From Paenibacillus xylanivorans (GTDB lineage: Bacteria > Bacillota > Bacilli > Paenibacillales > Paenibacillaceae): DNA of 60,042 nt. The DNA lies in assembly GCF_001280595.1 (NCBI RefSeq), contig NZ_LITU01000081.1, positions 459,427 to 519,468 on the forward strand. The letters are read 5' to 3'. The notes below the pieces were generated by a model that ran no database searches, was not told the DNA's origin, and worked only from the letters and a program-made list of their open reading frames with translations. The position numbers and the translations under genes were made by a program. Of the stretch, positions 25,774-34,910 are shown piece after piece; position 1 is the stretch's first letter; every line of letters begins with the position of its first letter.

Positions 25774-26082
25774 GAATATCCGTGATCGGGAGAGTAGCCA
25801 GAATTCATGCAATGACAGCGAGCCGGGGTAGGTGGAAGCCGGTATGACATGACCTGAGTGAAGCGCACCCGTGAGATGGTTGTCCGAAGCAATGCCTGCA
25901 TCCTTGAAAGGTGCAGATCATGGGACTAGAGGGCAATCCGGCAGCGGCCGTTAATCGCACCGAGCGGAGCAGGCTGGGAATGCATTATAATGTGCATTTC
26001 GCAACCTGCTCACCTAGAGTGGTACCGCGGGAACTGTGAATATCAGCTCTCGTCTCTGATATAGAGACGAGGGCTTTTTTTT
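25774..26082 (+). ncRNA. T-box riboswitch controlling argS
   Basis: The hallmark T-box sequence AGAGTGGTACCGCGGGAA is at 26016-26033. Upstream is a Stem I with the distal-loop motif (AGCGAGCCGGGGTAGG, then GGAAGCCGG). A candidate specifier codon CGC (Arg) lies at 25864-25866 and is followed by the usual A. The antiterminator competes with the terminator at 26045-26082. Uncharged tRNA-Arg would pair with the specifier and, through its NCCA end, with the TGGT bulge, letting transcription reach argS. The family is certain; the CGC specifier is my reading. Confidence 0.92.
26045..26082 (+). terminator. T-box terminator before argS
   Basis: AGCTCTCGTCTCT pairs with AGAGACGAGGGCT around GATAT and is followed by T8. 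Its left side follows the antiterminator. Confidence 0.88.
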
Positions 26083-26129
26083 GTTTTCTATATTACGGCT
26101 AAATACGATAATGACTAGGAGTGTTCAAC

Positions 26130-27860
26130 ATGTTGATGAAACAGGCAGCAGCACATCTTGCTCCCTTAACGGGACTGGAGCAAGACGAGGTGTTGAAATT
26201 ATTGGAGGTTCCACCACAGGCGGAGATGGGGGATGCGGCGTTTCCCTGTTTTACTTTGGCCAAGTCACTGAAGAAAGCGCCCACGGTTATAGCGGCTGAA
26301 ATCGCAACTGGATTGCAGAGAGTTGGGCTGGATGCTTCACCAGCAGGGCCCTATGTGAACATACGTTTCAATCGGGAGGATCTGGCGAAGGAGCTGTTGC
26401 AAGAACTGGGACATAAAGCATTTGGCAAGTTGCAACTGGGTGCAGGTGCACGCGTCGTAATCGACATGTCGTCCCCCAACATTGCCAAGCCATTCGGAAT
26501 TGGTCATCTGCGCTCCACCGTGATTGGGGCGGCATTGTATCGGTTATATAACGAGACAGGCTATACTTCGGTCAGTGTGAACCATCTGGGCGATTGGGGA
26601 ACGCAGTTCGGCAAACAAATTGCAGCGTACAAACGTTGGGGCAATGATGAAGCGCTACAAGCTGAGCCGATTCGGACATCATTGGAACTGTATGTGCGTT
26701 TTCACGATGATGCGGAGAATGATCCATCTCTGGAGATGGAGGCAAGAGATTGGTTCCGCAAGCTGGAGCAAGGGGATGAAGAGGCGCAGCGGTTATGGGC
26801 CTTTTTTGTAGAGGTGAGTATGAAAGAATTCAACCGGATGTATGAGCGTCTGAATGTACAGTTTGATCATACGTTGGGTGAGAGCTTTTATAATGACAAG
26901 ATGGGTACGGTGGTCGAAGAACTGAAAGGCAAAGGGTTGCTGGAAGAGAGTGAAGGGGCTTTGGTGGTACGTTTGGAGGATGAGAATATGCCGCCTTGCC
27001 TGATTATCAAAACCGATGGAACAACCATCTACCCAACACGGGATCTGGCGACAGCCGTTTATCGTCATGATGTGATGAAGGCGGATAAGATGCTGTACGT
27101 GGTTGGGGGTGAGCAGAAGCTTCATTTCCGTCAGGTATTTGCGGTATTATCCCGGATGGGGTATGCGTGGTCTGAGATTTGTGAACATATTCCGTTTGGT
27201 TTGATGCGTTTTGAAGGACGGAAGATGTCTACCCGCCGGGGGAAAGTCGTCTTTTTGCAGGAGGTACTGGATGAGGCGGTTGCTCGGGCATTACAGATTA
27301 TTCAGGAGAAAAATCCGAATCTTCCGAATTCGCAGGAGGTTGCGGAAGCGGTTGGTGTAGGTGCGATTGTATTCGGAGATCTGCGCAATAACCGGTTGAA
27401 CGACGTCGATTTCTCGCTTGAAGATGCGGTGAGCTTTGAAGGGGAGACAGGACCTTATGTGCAATATACACACGCCCGGATTAACAGTGTGCTTGCGAAG
27501 GCAGCAGAGGTGGAACGCATGGAAAATGAAAACCATTCGGAACAGGCTAACAGCATAAATGCTGCAGCCAGCGCAGAGAACAAGCCAGTCATTGTCGGTG
27601 ACACTTCATGGGCATTGCTGAAACTGCTGGCGGATTATCCGCAGCATCTGGAAAAAGCAATTCTTCGCAACGAACCTTCGGTCATTGCCAAATATGCGAT
27701 CGATGTTGCCCAAGCATTCAACCGCTTTTATCATGCAGAACGGATTGCGGATGCGTCGACTGACGTGAAACCCTTCCGGGTGGCGCTAACAGAGCGTACA
27801 GCGGAGCGTCTGGCCTACAGCCTATATTTACTTGGGGTTCAGGCTCCTGAACGGATGTGA
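26130..27860 (+). CDS. argS: Arginyl-tRNA synthetase
   Basis: A 576-residue class I synthetase that charges tRNA-Arg. The HIGH-type motif is FGIGHLRST near residue 123 and the KMSK-type loop is MSTRRG near residue 365. The C-terminal DALR anticodon domain ends LYLLGVQAPERM. The frame can open with GTG at 26121, but AGGAGTG is spaced for ATG 26130. Expression is governed by the T-box leader. The downstream ABC ATPase overlaps its stop, so the transporter would share this tRNA-Arg control unless it has its own promoter. Confidence 0.95.
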   Translation: MLMKQAAAHLAPLTGLEQDEVLKLLEVPPQAEMGDAAFPCFTLAKSLKKAPTVIAAEIATGLQRVGLDASPAGPYVNIRFNREDLAKELLQELGHKAFGKLQLGAGARVVIDMSSPNIAKPFGIGHLRSTVIGAALYRLYNETGYTSVSVNHLGDWGTQFGKQIAAYKRWGNDEALQAEPIRTSLELYVRFHDDAENDPSLEMEARDWFRKLEQGDEEAQRLWAFFVEVSMKEFNRMYERLNVQFDHTLGESFYNDKMGTVVEELKGKGLLEESEGALVVRLEDENMPPCLIIKTDGTTIYPTRDLATAVYRHDVMKADKMLYVVGGEQKLHFRQVFAVLSRMGYAWSEICEHIPFGLMRFEGRKMSTRRGKVVFLQEVLDEAVARALQIIQEKNPNLPNSQEVAEAVGVGAIVFGDLRNNRLNDVDFSLEDAVSFEGETGPYVQYTHARINSVLAKAAEVERMENENHSEQANSINAAASAENKPVIVGDTSWALLKLLADYPQHLEKAILRNEPSVIAKYAIDVAQAFNRFYHAERIADASTDVKPFRVALTERTAERLAYSLYLLGVQAPERM

Positions 27861-27865
27861 CGCCT

Positions 27866-28909
27866 ATGGGATGGAGGGAAAGTGGAATCTTCGATAAAGC
27901 AGGAAAAGCCGCAACGGGCTCAACAGGACGAGATATATCACTTCAACGCGTGAGCAAACGACTTGGGGATGTGCAGGTACTGAATGATATCAATTTGGAA
28001 GTAGGTCAGGGAGAGTGTATCGTCCTGGTCGGCAGAAATGGCTCAGGCAAAAGCACGTTGCTACGTGTGCTGGCGGGGATATTACTGCCTGAATCCGGTT
28101 CGATGCGCAAGCCCATGCATGGGCGGATTATGTATGCACTGGATGGTCTGCCGCGCCTACCCTTCACCTCAAGAGAGTACCTGTGGGAAATGGGACGTAT
28201 CCGTGGCATGCACCCTGAAATATTGCATGAACGGATCGGCGAACTGAGTGAGCTGTTATTCTTGGGCACGGCGCTGGATCAGAACCTGCCACAGTTATCC
28301 AAAGGTACATTGCAGAAGGTGAATCTGATTCAGGCTTTGCTACCTGGCGCTGGTGGGTTATTGCTGCTTGATGAACCATTGTCCGGTCTGGACGTTCCAG
28401 CACAGGAAGCAATCGTAACCTTGCTCGGACAGTGGAAACAGGAAGGCAGCTCAATTGTTACGGCTTGCCATGAGCCCTTGCTGATTGAACGTCTGGCCGA
28501 TCAGGTCATCGTGTTACAGAAGGGAGCAGTGCTGCGTCGCTGGAGTCAGGAAGATTTGCAGCAAGCTGGTGAGCCTGTTGTGAGCATCCAAAGTGTGATG
28601 GAAGGGCAGGAACAATCCGCTATCGATACGCTGCTTATTGAACAACCGGGAGTCATTAATTGCAATCGCAGCGTTGTTCATCAGGATTATGGACGCGAAG
28701 TATGGAATTGGAAGGTTTCACGAAGTTCGACAGACCGGTTCATTGGAAAGATTCTGGCTGTGGGCGGTTCCATCGTGTCTGTGCAGCCGGAAGAGAGCCG
28801 ATTAAATATGGAAGGATTGATGGAGGGGCACCATCCCGGTGAATCCGTAACCAGGGAAAGGAACGACCAAAATTCCTGCCTGTCCCCTGAAGGAGGTGGC
28901 CTCCAATGA
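27866..28909 (+). CDS. ABC transporter ATP-binding protein
   Basis: A protein of about 347 residues whose N-terminal 230 residues form a complete ABC ATPase: Walker A GRNGSGKST, signature LSKGT, Walker B LLLLDEPLSGLD and the H-loop in TACHEP. The last 120 residues are an accessory domain of unknown function. The start may be GTG 27857, overlapping the argS stop, or ATG 27866; the ribosome site is weak either way. The next gene encodes its membrane partner with a four-base overlap, which indicates translational coupling. The exported or sensed substrate is not evident. Confidence 0.88.
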   Translation: MGWRESGIFDKAGKAATGSTGRDISLQRVSKRLGDVQVLNDINLEVGQGECIVLVGRNGSGKSTLLRVLAGILLPESGSMRKPMHGRIMYALDGLPRLPFTSREYLWEMGRIRGMHPEILHERIGELSELLFLGTALDQNLPQLSKGTLQKVNLIQALLPGAGGLLLLDEPLSGLDVPAQEAIVTLLGQWKQEGSSIVTACHEPLLIERLADQVIVLQKGAVLRRWSQEDLQQAGEPVVSIQSVMEGQEQSAIDTLLIEQPGVINCNRSVVHQDYGREVWNWKVSRSSTDRFIGKILAVGGSIVSVQPEESRLNMEGLMEGHHPGESVTRERNDQNSCLSPEGGGLQ

Positions 28910-29616
28910 TGCACTTGACCCGTTATTTGTTAAAACATTACATACGTTCACAAAAATATGTTGCGCCGGTGATCTTTTATATCATTACGATGCTGCTCAT
29001 CTATTCCTACAAACCTAACCCGGTTGCGGACAGTTACAGCGTTACGGCCATGCTGCTCTTCTTTGGCGCGGCTTGGCTAGGCTTAACGGTAATGAATACG
29101 GAACCTGCGGGGCAGTATCAATTGCTCGTTCTGCATGCAGGAAGCAAACGCAAGGTTGTCTTTGCACAATTGATCTGTGCGTTAATCATGCAATTCGGGC
29201 TGACTGCAATTACCGTGTTATATCCGGTTGTTACGGGTATGTTTGCAAGGCTACCGAGTGCTGGGGAGTGGATCATGGCTTGGGCCGGGCATCTGGCGTT
29301 GTCGCTCTTGGGTCTGGGGCTCAGTGTTTTCTTTCAAAAATCATACATTCCCATGCTGAGTCGCAGTATGCCGCCTTTCATTGTTGTGTTGTTATTAGCG
29401 TTAGTGCAAGGTTCATTAAGCGGACATTTACCTGAATCCATGCAATGGGCTGTCAAGGTTCTGCCTCCGGCATTTTATCTGGTTCGTGAAATGATGTTAT
29501 TTGAAGAATCGAAGTTGGGGGCTGTTGTTTTGACGACAGTGTGGGCTATACTCTATTCCACAGTTCTACTCATCATTCATATATGGTTATCGGGAAGAAG
29601 GGATTTGCGGAGTTAG
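28906..29616 (+). CDS. ABC transporter permease, six-helix type
   Basis: A 236-residue integral membrane protein with about six hydrophobic helices (for example YVAPVIFYIITMLLIYSY and LALSLLGLGLSVFF). It overlaps the preceding ATPase gene by ATGA, so the two form one transporter. It resembles ABC-2-type permeases in size and helix spacing but lacks a motif I can name. The ATG at 28906 is preceded by GGAGGTGG inside the ATPase gene. Confidence 0.82.
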   Translation: MMHLTRYLLKHYIRSQKYVAPVIFYIITMLLIYSYKPNPVADSYSVTAMLLFFGAAWLGLTVMNTEPAGQYQLLVLHAGSKRKVVFAQLICALIMQFGLTAITVLYPVVTGMFARLPSAGEWIMAWAGHLALSLLGLGLSVFFQKSYIPMLSRSMPPFIVVLLLALVQGSLSGHLPESMQWAVKVLPPAFYLVREMMLFEESKLGAVVLTTVWAILYSTVLLIIHIWLSGRRDLRS

Positions 29617-29717
29617 AGGCTATTATAATGCTTAACTTGAATGTTGGTCTATGTTTCGTTACCATAGAGGGACGTTGGAAGGTAAGTAATGTACGGAGAT
29701 AAAGGGGGCGCTCGCTT

Positions 29718-30269
29718 ATGCCAAATACAGACATCCAGCATGGTGACATGCTGGACAGCGAACACTCCAGGGAATTGTTTGCCTATTACGGATTGGCTGT
29801 ATATTATGGACAGGCGCTTGAACAGCAATTGGTCAATCTGATTTTATTAATGAAAATGTCTCAGGGCAAGGTTGTATCCGAAGAAGAGCTGGAAGATCTG
29901 TACGAACGGAAGATGAGCAGTTCACTCGGACAACTCATTCATGAGGTGCGCCATCATTTCACCTTTTCTGAGGAAGAGACTCGTCAGTTGAATGAACTAT
30001 GGAAGCAGCGTAATAGCATTGTACATCACTATTTTAAGGAACGAATTCATGAGACATTCAGTCCTGAAGGACGATCACGCATGATCAAGGAACTGGAAGA
30101 CTTCAAAGACCGTGCGCAGGAGCTGGAGATTAGTCTTCAGCAGTACACAGGTGCCTGGATTGCAGAGCTGGGGCTGGATGCCGAATCCGCGGCAGCATTG
30201 CACACACTCGAACGTATGCATGCAGAGAGTATACACGCCCGGGCACTGGAAGAGGATGAATCATTGTGA
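29718..30269 (+). CDS. HEPN-like helical protein of unknown function
   Basis: A 183-residue all-helical cytosolic protein. An early segment (YYGLAVYYGQALEQQLVNLILLM) and a later WKQRNSIVHHYF (Arg98, His103) give an R-x4-H pattern like that of HEPN domains, many of which are RNases or toxins. The second half is a coiled helix pair with several histidines. The ATG follows AAAGGGGGCG. It is directly joined to the YdcF-type gene downstream. The HEPN assignment is pattern-based and unproven, and no partner antitoxin is apparent. Confidence 0.6.
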   Translation: MPNTDIQHGDMLDSEHSRELFAYYGLAVYYGQALEQQLVNLILLMKMSQGKVVSEEELEDLYERKMSSSLGQLIHEVRHHFTFSEEETRQLNELWKQRNSIVHHYFKERIHETFSPEGRSRMIKELEDFKDRAQELEISLQQYTGAWIAELGLDAESAAALHTLERMHAESIHARALEEDESL

Positions 30270-30916
30270 TGGAAGGCAAGTCCCGGATACGTAAAATAAA
30301 AAGCAAACACTGGCTGGTAATCTCCATTGCATCCCTCGTGTTGATTGGGCTCATATGGACTATAACTACGGCTTCGCTCATCTGGGCTTACACCGATGAG
30401 GAATCCTCCAGACAGAGTGATGCTGCCATTATCCTCGGTGCAGCCGTAGAAGGGGATAACCCTTCACCCGTATTTCGCGAACGTATTGAGCACGCCATTT
30501 TATTATATCGTCAAGGGACGATCAGCCATCTGCTCTTTACTGGTGGTTCTGGTCGGGCTGGAGAGCGCCCTGAAGCCGAAGTTGGACGAGATTACGCCGT
30601 TGCACATGGTGTAGATCCGGCAGATATTCAAATGGAGACGGAATCAAGAATTACGGAGGAGAATCTGGTGAATTCGATAAGCGTCGGGGAACAGGTGGGG
30701 TTTCACACCTACACGATTGTAAGTGATCCGTTACACATGAAACGGGCGATGAAACTAGCTAACGGACTCGGTATAGATGCTGTCCCATCCCCGACACAAA
30801 CGACGGCTTACCAGACCTGGCGCAGCCAATTTCCCTTTCTGGCAAGAGAGACGATATTATACATGGGATATATGGTCAAAGGATGGATAGACAATCTGCA
30901 GCAGCACGGAGAGTGA
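30269..30916 (+). CDS. YdcF/DUF218-family membrane-anchored protein
   Basis: A protein of about 215 residues with one N-terminal membrane helix (WLVISIASLVLIGLIWTITT) and an extracytoplasmic DUF218 domain: SDAAIILGAAV, FRERIEHAILLYRQG, LLFTGGSG, RITEENLVNS and VSDPLHMKRAM. The family includes ElyC/SanA-type envelope proteins of unclear chemistry. The start is ATG 30269 or GTG 30266; both overlap the stop of the previous gene, so the two are coupled. A terminator begins inside its last codons. Confidence 0.88.
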   Translation: MEGKSRIRKIKSKHWLVISIASLVLIGLIWTITTASLIWAYTDEESSRQSDAAIILGAAVEGDNPSPVFRERIEHAILLYRQGTISHLLFTGGSGRAGERPEAEVGRDYAVAHGVDPADIQMETESRITEENLVNSISVGEQVGFHTYTIVSDPLHMKRAMKLANGLGIDAVPSPTQTTAYQTWRSQFPFLARETILYMGYMVKGWIDNLQQHGE

Positions 30917-30940
30917 CTGACTGCAAGATTGTCTTTTTTT
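30889..30940 (+). terminator. Intrinsic terminator after the YdcF-type gene
   Basis: AGACAATCTGCA (inside the gene end) pairs with TGCAAGATTGTCT, with one bulge, followed by a T run. Confidence 0.65.
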
Positions 30941-30961
30941 TGTGCAAGTTGCCCATCGTAT

Positions 30962-31135
30962 CTATGTACCGGGATAATTGATCGCTGCACTAACCAGCGC
31001 AGCCACTCCAAAACCGATGAACCACCAAGGCCAGCGCCGATTATTGCTTTTACGTATGCCGATATACAAACTGATAATCCCCGCAAGTAATACTGCGGTA
31101 GCCAAGCTGCTGCCAACGATCCAGCCGATGCTCAT
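30962..31135 (-). CDS. Small two-helix membrane protein
   Basis: A 57-residue ORF too short for many gene finders. It has a textbook GAGGAGGTAAATAT ribosome site before its ATG at 31135. The product begins MSIGWIVGSSLATAVLLAGI, then a basic SNNRR turn and a second helix (WWFIGFGVAALVSAAIN). It follows the DUF4097-type gene on the same strand by 13 bases, so it is likely the last gene of the tetR operon. Function unknown. Confidence 0.75.
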   Translation of the reverse strand: MSIGWIVGSSLATAVLLAGIISLYIGIRKSNNRRWPWWFIGFGVAALVSAAINYPGT

Positions 31136-31148
31136 ATATTTACCTCCT

Positions 31149-31943
31149 CTATGTGGAATGTAATGAATAGTTGCCTATGGTGAGCTTTCCACCTCTGACC
31201 TCAGCTTGAAATGGATAAGTTCCGTTACGATACGTGTGTTGATTGTGATTGGATTGAAGCGGAAAATCACTGCTAAATCGACCACCGGCCTGCTTGAAGT
31301 CTAACTTGAATCCATCCTTGTCTGGTGGGATTCGCACTTCAACGTTACAGCCTGTGGAGCGACTATCCAGAGATTGAAGCATCGTTGATGAGTTTATGCT
31401 AAGTTGGCTGCCTGTCACTCTGGATTGAATATGTGAGAACTGACCGGATAACTGGATAGGTGAAGAAGTGGCTTTTAGTTGGATATGGTTTGCATGCAGG
31501 TCTGTTGCTGTAACCCGACCGCCCACTGATTGCAGACGGATATGTTGGGCATGCCCGGATAAGGTGAGATTGCCGGATGTACAGTGACAATCCCAGTGTT
31601 CGGAAGAAACGTTATCCACAACAAAGCGGGAACCCACCCCGTTGATCGACAGTCTTTTCAATACCGTAGGCGGCAGTACAATGTGGAGCGATGTGAGATG
31701 GAAGTTTATACCCAGGGGAAAAGCTTGTTTTCGTCCATCGATGAGATGTAATAAACCATTGCTGACTTTAGCTTCAAAACATCGAGTCCTTGGGAACCGA
31801 GCGGAGCCCCGTTGAGTAACACGGATAACAGCTTCTGTACCCTGGCTAATATGCACTTCGCCTTGCATCCATTCCAGAGAAAGGGCGTGAATGGGGGCTT
31901 CAGATAACCATTCTTTGCAAATCATATGTCCATTAGGTTTCAA
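31149..31943 (-). CDS. DUF4097-type beta-repeat protein
   Basis: A 264-residue protein made almost entirely of short beta strands. It has repeated hydrophobic-polar units (NLTLSGHAQHIRLQSVGG, ATSSPIQLSGQFSHIQSR) typical of DUF4097 (putative adhesin/beta-helix-like) proteins. No signal peptide or membrane helix is seen, so it should be cytosolic. The start is a TTG at 31943 with GAGGG upstream, five bases after the tetR stop. It is thus co-expressed with the TetR regulator, an arrangement common for envelope-stress regulatory sets. Exact role unknown. Confidence 0.75.
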   Translation of the reverse strand: MKPNGHMICKEWLSEAPIHALSLEWMQGEVHISQGTEAVIRVTQRGSARFPRTRCFEAKVSNGLLHLIDGRKQAFPLGINFHLTSLHIVLPPTVLKRLSINGVGSRFVVDNVSSEHWDCHCTSGNLTLSGHAQHIRLQSVGGRVTATDLHANHIQLKATSSPIQLSGQFSHIQSRVTGSQLSINSSTMLQSLDSRSTGCNVEVRIPPDKDGFKLDFKQAGGRFSSDFPLQSNHNQHTYRNGTYPFQAEVRGGKLTIGNYSLHST

Positions 31944-31948
31944 AACGG

Positions 31949-32635
31949 TTATCCCTCGTTTCTGCCATTGTCTTGATCATCCAACTTAGGGTAAGAGCCG
32001 ATCGCAGCATGTTGGTCCAGAATACGTTCAATGAGCGATTCACTCACAATATCCGCACCAAGCATATTCATCAACCGCTGTAAAAAATAAAGACGCTGCT
32101 TCGTTTCGCTGGAATTGCGGCCGAACAGTGTGGGATTAATCCATATATTGACCAGCATCATGAATACTTCTGCACAAGCTTCGGGATCTTCAGTATGGAT
32201 AGACCCATCTGCAATGCCTTCTCGCAAAATCGTTGCAATCACCGGAGCATCTATTCGCACGGCCTGTTGAATACCGCGTACAATAAATACCGGATTTTTA
32301 ATCTGGGTTCGAAGTACGCGATCCAGGGAATGGGCCTGCTGATCAGAGACGACATACTCCAGAATTCGAACTAACTTTTCTCGTGCTGTAGTGGCCGTTG
32401 TATTTGAAACTAATCGATCCAGCATCTGAGCTGAATAGTTGAATTGTTGCTCCATGACCGCGTCCAATATATCCTCTTTAGATTTAAAGTGATGATACAC
32501 AGCTCCCTTGGACATGCCTAGGGCAACAATGATGTCCTGAATACTTGTCTTCTCAAATCCTTTATCTGTGAACAACTGGGCAGCGACGTTCAGAATCTGC
32601 TGTACCGTTTGTTCAGGGTGCTTGTTTCTTGCCAT
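31949..32635 (-). CDS. TetR/AcrR-family transcriptional regulator
   Basis: A 228-residue repressor. The N-terminal helix-turn-helix is complete (IQDIIVALGMSKGAVYHHFKSKEDIL, preceded by AAQLFTDKGFEKTS), and the C-terminal ligand-binding domain is all helical. The ATG at 32635 follows AAGGAGG. The longer frame up to 32758 crosses the promoter and operator and is not used. A near-perfect palindrome between its promoter and start suggests autoregulation. The neighbouring bmrCD-type exporter makes it a possible regulator of efflux, but a terminator separates them. Confidence 0.9.
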   Translation of the reverse strand: MARNKHPEQTVQQILNVAAQLFTDKGFEKTSIQDIIVALGMSKGAVYHHFKSKEDILDAVMEQQFNYSAQMLDRLVSNTTATTAREKLVRILEYVVSDQQAHSLDRVLRTQIKNPVFIVRGIQQAVRIDAPVIATILREGIADGSIHTEDPEACAEVFMMLVNIWINPTLFGRNSSETKQRLYFLQRLMNMLGADIVSESLIERILDQHAAIGSYPKLDDQDNGRNEG

Positions 32636-32655
32636 AATAACCTCCTTATATTTAG

Positions 32656-32672
32656 ATACCGACCGTTGGTAT
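32656..32672. promoter_or_regulatory. Palindromic TetR operator
   Basis: ATACCGACCGTTGGTAT is a 17-base palindrome with 7 of 8 arm positions symmetric. It lies immediately downstream of the tetR -10 box, an ideal place for autorepression. Confidence 0.75.
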
Positions 32673-32674
32673 GT

Positions 32675-32703
32675 ATAATACAGGCAGATGTTTCTATTGT
32701 CAA
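32675..32703 (-). promoter_or_regulatory. tetR promoter
   Basis: On the minus strand TTGACA (32703-32698), 17 bases and TATTAT (32680-32675) make a near-consensus sigma-A promoter. Confidence 0.75.
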
Positions 32704-32723
32704 TAAGAGGAAACAGACAAAAT

Positions 32724-32770
32724 AAAAACCGATATGCCGCAGACCAAGAGGTCCGCATGCATATCGGTTT
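32724..32770 (-). terminator. Terminator of bmrCD
   Basis: On the minus strand AAACCGATATGC pairs with GCATATCGGTTT and is followed by T5ATTTT. It lies about 40 bases after the bmrD stop. Confidence 0.78.
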
Positions 32771-32807
32771 GGTTAATGAATTATATGTTCATTTATTTCT
32801 GTTCTAC

Positions 32808-34898
32808 TTACACGCCGCCTCCAGCAAACGAGGAAGTGGTTCGAATAGCCTCGCCCAGTGCGTTGTTTCCACTCGTATCCGGTGTTGATTGAGCACCTTG
32901 CTGTAACTGATACATCTGATAATAGCGTCCCTTGAGTTCCATCAGCTCATCATGTGCACCTTGTTCCACAATACGTCCGCGGTGTAGGACCAGAATCTGG
33001 TCTGCTGAACGAATGGTGGACAGACGGTGGGCGATGATGAAGGTGGTACGTCCTTTTTTGAGGACTTCGAGCGCATTTTGAATTAAGGCTTCCGTTTCGG
33101 TATCAATGTTAGCTGTAGCTTCATCTAGAATCAGGATCGCTGGATCGAAGGCCAGTGCACGAGCGAAAGAGATTAATTGCCGTTGTCCGGCAGATAACGT
33201 GCTTCCTTTTTCGATAACCGGCTCGTCGAATCCTTGCGGAAGATGGGCGAGAATTCGTTCTGCACCTACGTCTCGTAGCGCCTGTTCAATCTGTGCACGC
33301 GTAATCTGCTCATCCCCGAGACTGACATTGGAAGCCACGGTACCCGTGAACAGGTATGGGTCCTGAAGTACAATGCCCATATGTTCGCGAATCCACTGTT
33401 TAGGCAGATCCTTCACGTTCTGACCGTCAATCGTGATCTTGCCTTTCTGTGGATCATAGAACCGGAACAGCAGGTTGATGATCGAGCTTTTACCGGAACC
33501 AGTATGGCCCACGAGGGCGACCGTTTGACCTTGTGATGCTTTGAACGAGATGTTGTTCAGCACATAATCTTTTTTGTAAGCAAAGGATACATCGTCAAAC
33601 ACGACATTACCCTTGTATCTCGGCATCGAGCCATCGGTTACCGGTTCACCTTCCTCATCCATCAACTCAAAGACACGCCCGGCAGATACAAGGGAGGAAT
33701 CCAGGTTAGCCAGTTGGTTCACCATACCCGTAATCGGCTGGAACAAGCGACCGAGGACGTCAACGAATGCATACAGCACACCCAGCGAGATGATACTTGT
33801 GCCGTCCAGCACACTGGAACCGAAGTACCACAGGACTACCGCAAAAGCCATATTCCGAAGTACGTTAACCAGGTTGTGTGAGGTGAAAGCGTTCAGGTTG
33901 AGCATTTTGTTCTGGTGTTTCATATAATCATCATTCAGATCCTCGAATTCCTGCTTGGTCTGCTTCTGATGACGGAATACCCGGATAATGGACATCCCCT
34001 GGATGGATTCATTAATAATGGCATTAATCTCACTTAGTCGTGAACGGATAATCGTATTGTAACGAGTCGCGATTTTACGATAGAGCACAATCCACAGAAT
34101 CAGCATCGGTACAACGAATAGTGAGATCAACCCGAGGCGGAAATCGAGCAGGAAGAGTGCAACATACACTCCCACAATGGTAATGATCCCTGAGAAAAAG
34201 TTAGACAGAACCGCAACGAACAGATCCTTGACGGCTTCGGTATCGTTGGTGACCCGGGAAACCACTTTACCCGCGGGCAGATTATCAAAAAAGTGTACCG
34301 GCAATCGTTGGATGTGTGCATACACATCGTTACGCAGTCTTTGAATGACTTTGTTGGCAGATGATTGCAGCCAGTATGTTTTACCAAACTCCATAATGAC
34401 CGAGATGACAAGGAAGATCATGTAATACACAATCAGTTGATAAATACTTGGCATTTCTGGTTTGTAAAAGGCAAAGAGTTCACCAGCGGATAAAGGCTCC
34501 GCCGCATATTGACCCGTCACTTGTCCTGCGCGTATAACCGTCAGTGTTCCGTCTGCAAAGGTTCGATCCCCATCTGGGGCACTAACGGGTTCATTCACAA
34601 AATAAAAACTTCTTCCGGCCTGCAGTACGCGTATCTCTGTACCTTTTGTTTCATTTGGTTCAAACCGGCCTTCACGTTTGTAGTTCTTTCCATTGTAGAC
34701 CGCCGCTTCGTCTGAAGCAGTGGTCTCATAGAAAGGCTGCTCAATGGCGAGCAGATGATTGTCGATCATGGACTTGGCGATGAAAGGGCCGGCAAGCTCA
34801 GCCGCAACCCCGATTGTAAGCATAATTAAAGCGGCAATAAACGTACCTTTGGCTTTTAGAGCGTATTGAAGCAGCCGTTTGCCTGTATTAGACTTCAA
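32808..34898 (-). CDS. bmrD: Heterodimeric multidrug ABC exporter, BmrD-like subunit
   Basis: A 696-residue half-transporter with an N-terminal six-helix membrane domain and a C-terminal ATPase. It carries about 90 extra residues between helices one and two, the extracellular domain seen in BmrD. The ATPase has GHTGSGKSS, Walker B ILILDEATANID with the catalytic Glu, and the H-loop IIAHRLST. Its signature reads LSAGQ rather than LSGGQ, which fits the non-hydrolytic site of a heterodimer. It follows the BmrC-like gene by 12 bases. Drug export is inferred from the family. Confidence 0.9.
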   Translation of the reverse strand: MKSNTGKRLLQYALKAKGTFIAALIMLTIGVAAELAGPFIAKSMIDNHLLAIEQPFYETTASDEAAVYNGKNYKREGRFEPNETKGTEIRVLQAGRSFYFVNEPVSAPDGDRTFADGTLTVIRAGQVTGQYAAEPLSAGELFAFYKPEMPSIYQLIVYYMIFLVISVIMEFGKTYWLQSSANKVIQRLRNDVYAHIQRLPVHFFDNLPAGKVVSRVTNDTEAVKDLFVAVLSNFFSGIITIVGVYVALFLLDFRLGLISLFVVPMLILWIVLYRKIATRYNTIIRSRLSEINAIINESIQGMSIIRVFRHQKQTKQEFEDLNDDYMKHQNKMLNLNAFTSHNLVNVLRNMAFAVVLWYFGSSVLDGTSIISLGVLYAFVDVLGRLFQPITGMVNQLANLDSSLVSAGRVFELMDEEGEPVTDGSMPRYKGNVVFDDVSFAYKKDYVLNNISFKASQGQTVALVGHTGSGKSSIINLLFRFYDPQKGKITIDGQNVKDLPKQWIREHMGIVLQDPYLFTGTVASNVSLGDEQITRAQIEQALRDVGAERILAHLPQGFDEPVIEKGSTLSAGQRQLISFARALAFDPAILILDEATANIDTETEALIQNALEVLKKGRTTFIIAHRLSTIRSADQILVLHRGRIVEQGAHDELMELKGRYYQMYQLQQGAQSTPDTSGNNALGEAIRTTSSFAGGGV

Positions 34899-34910
34899 AG
34901 CGTTGACCTC

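Noticed and set aside
25632..25901. An 89-residue minus-strand ORF before argS
   Set aside because: It lies opposite the promoter and Stem I of the T-box leader, whose conserved sequence fully explains this stretch.
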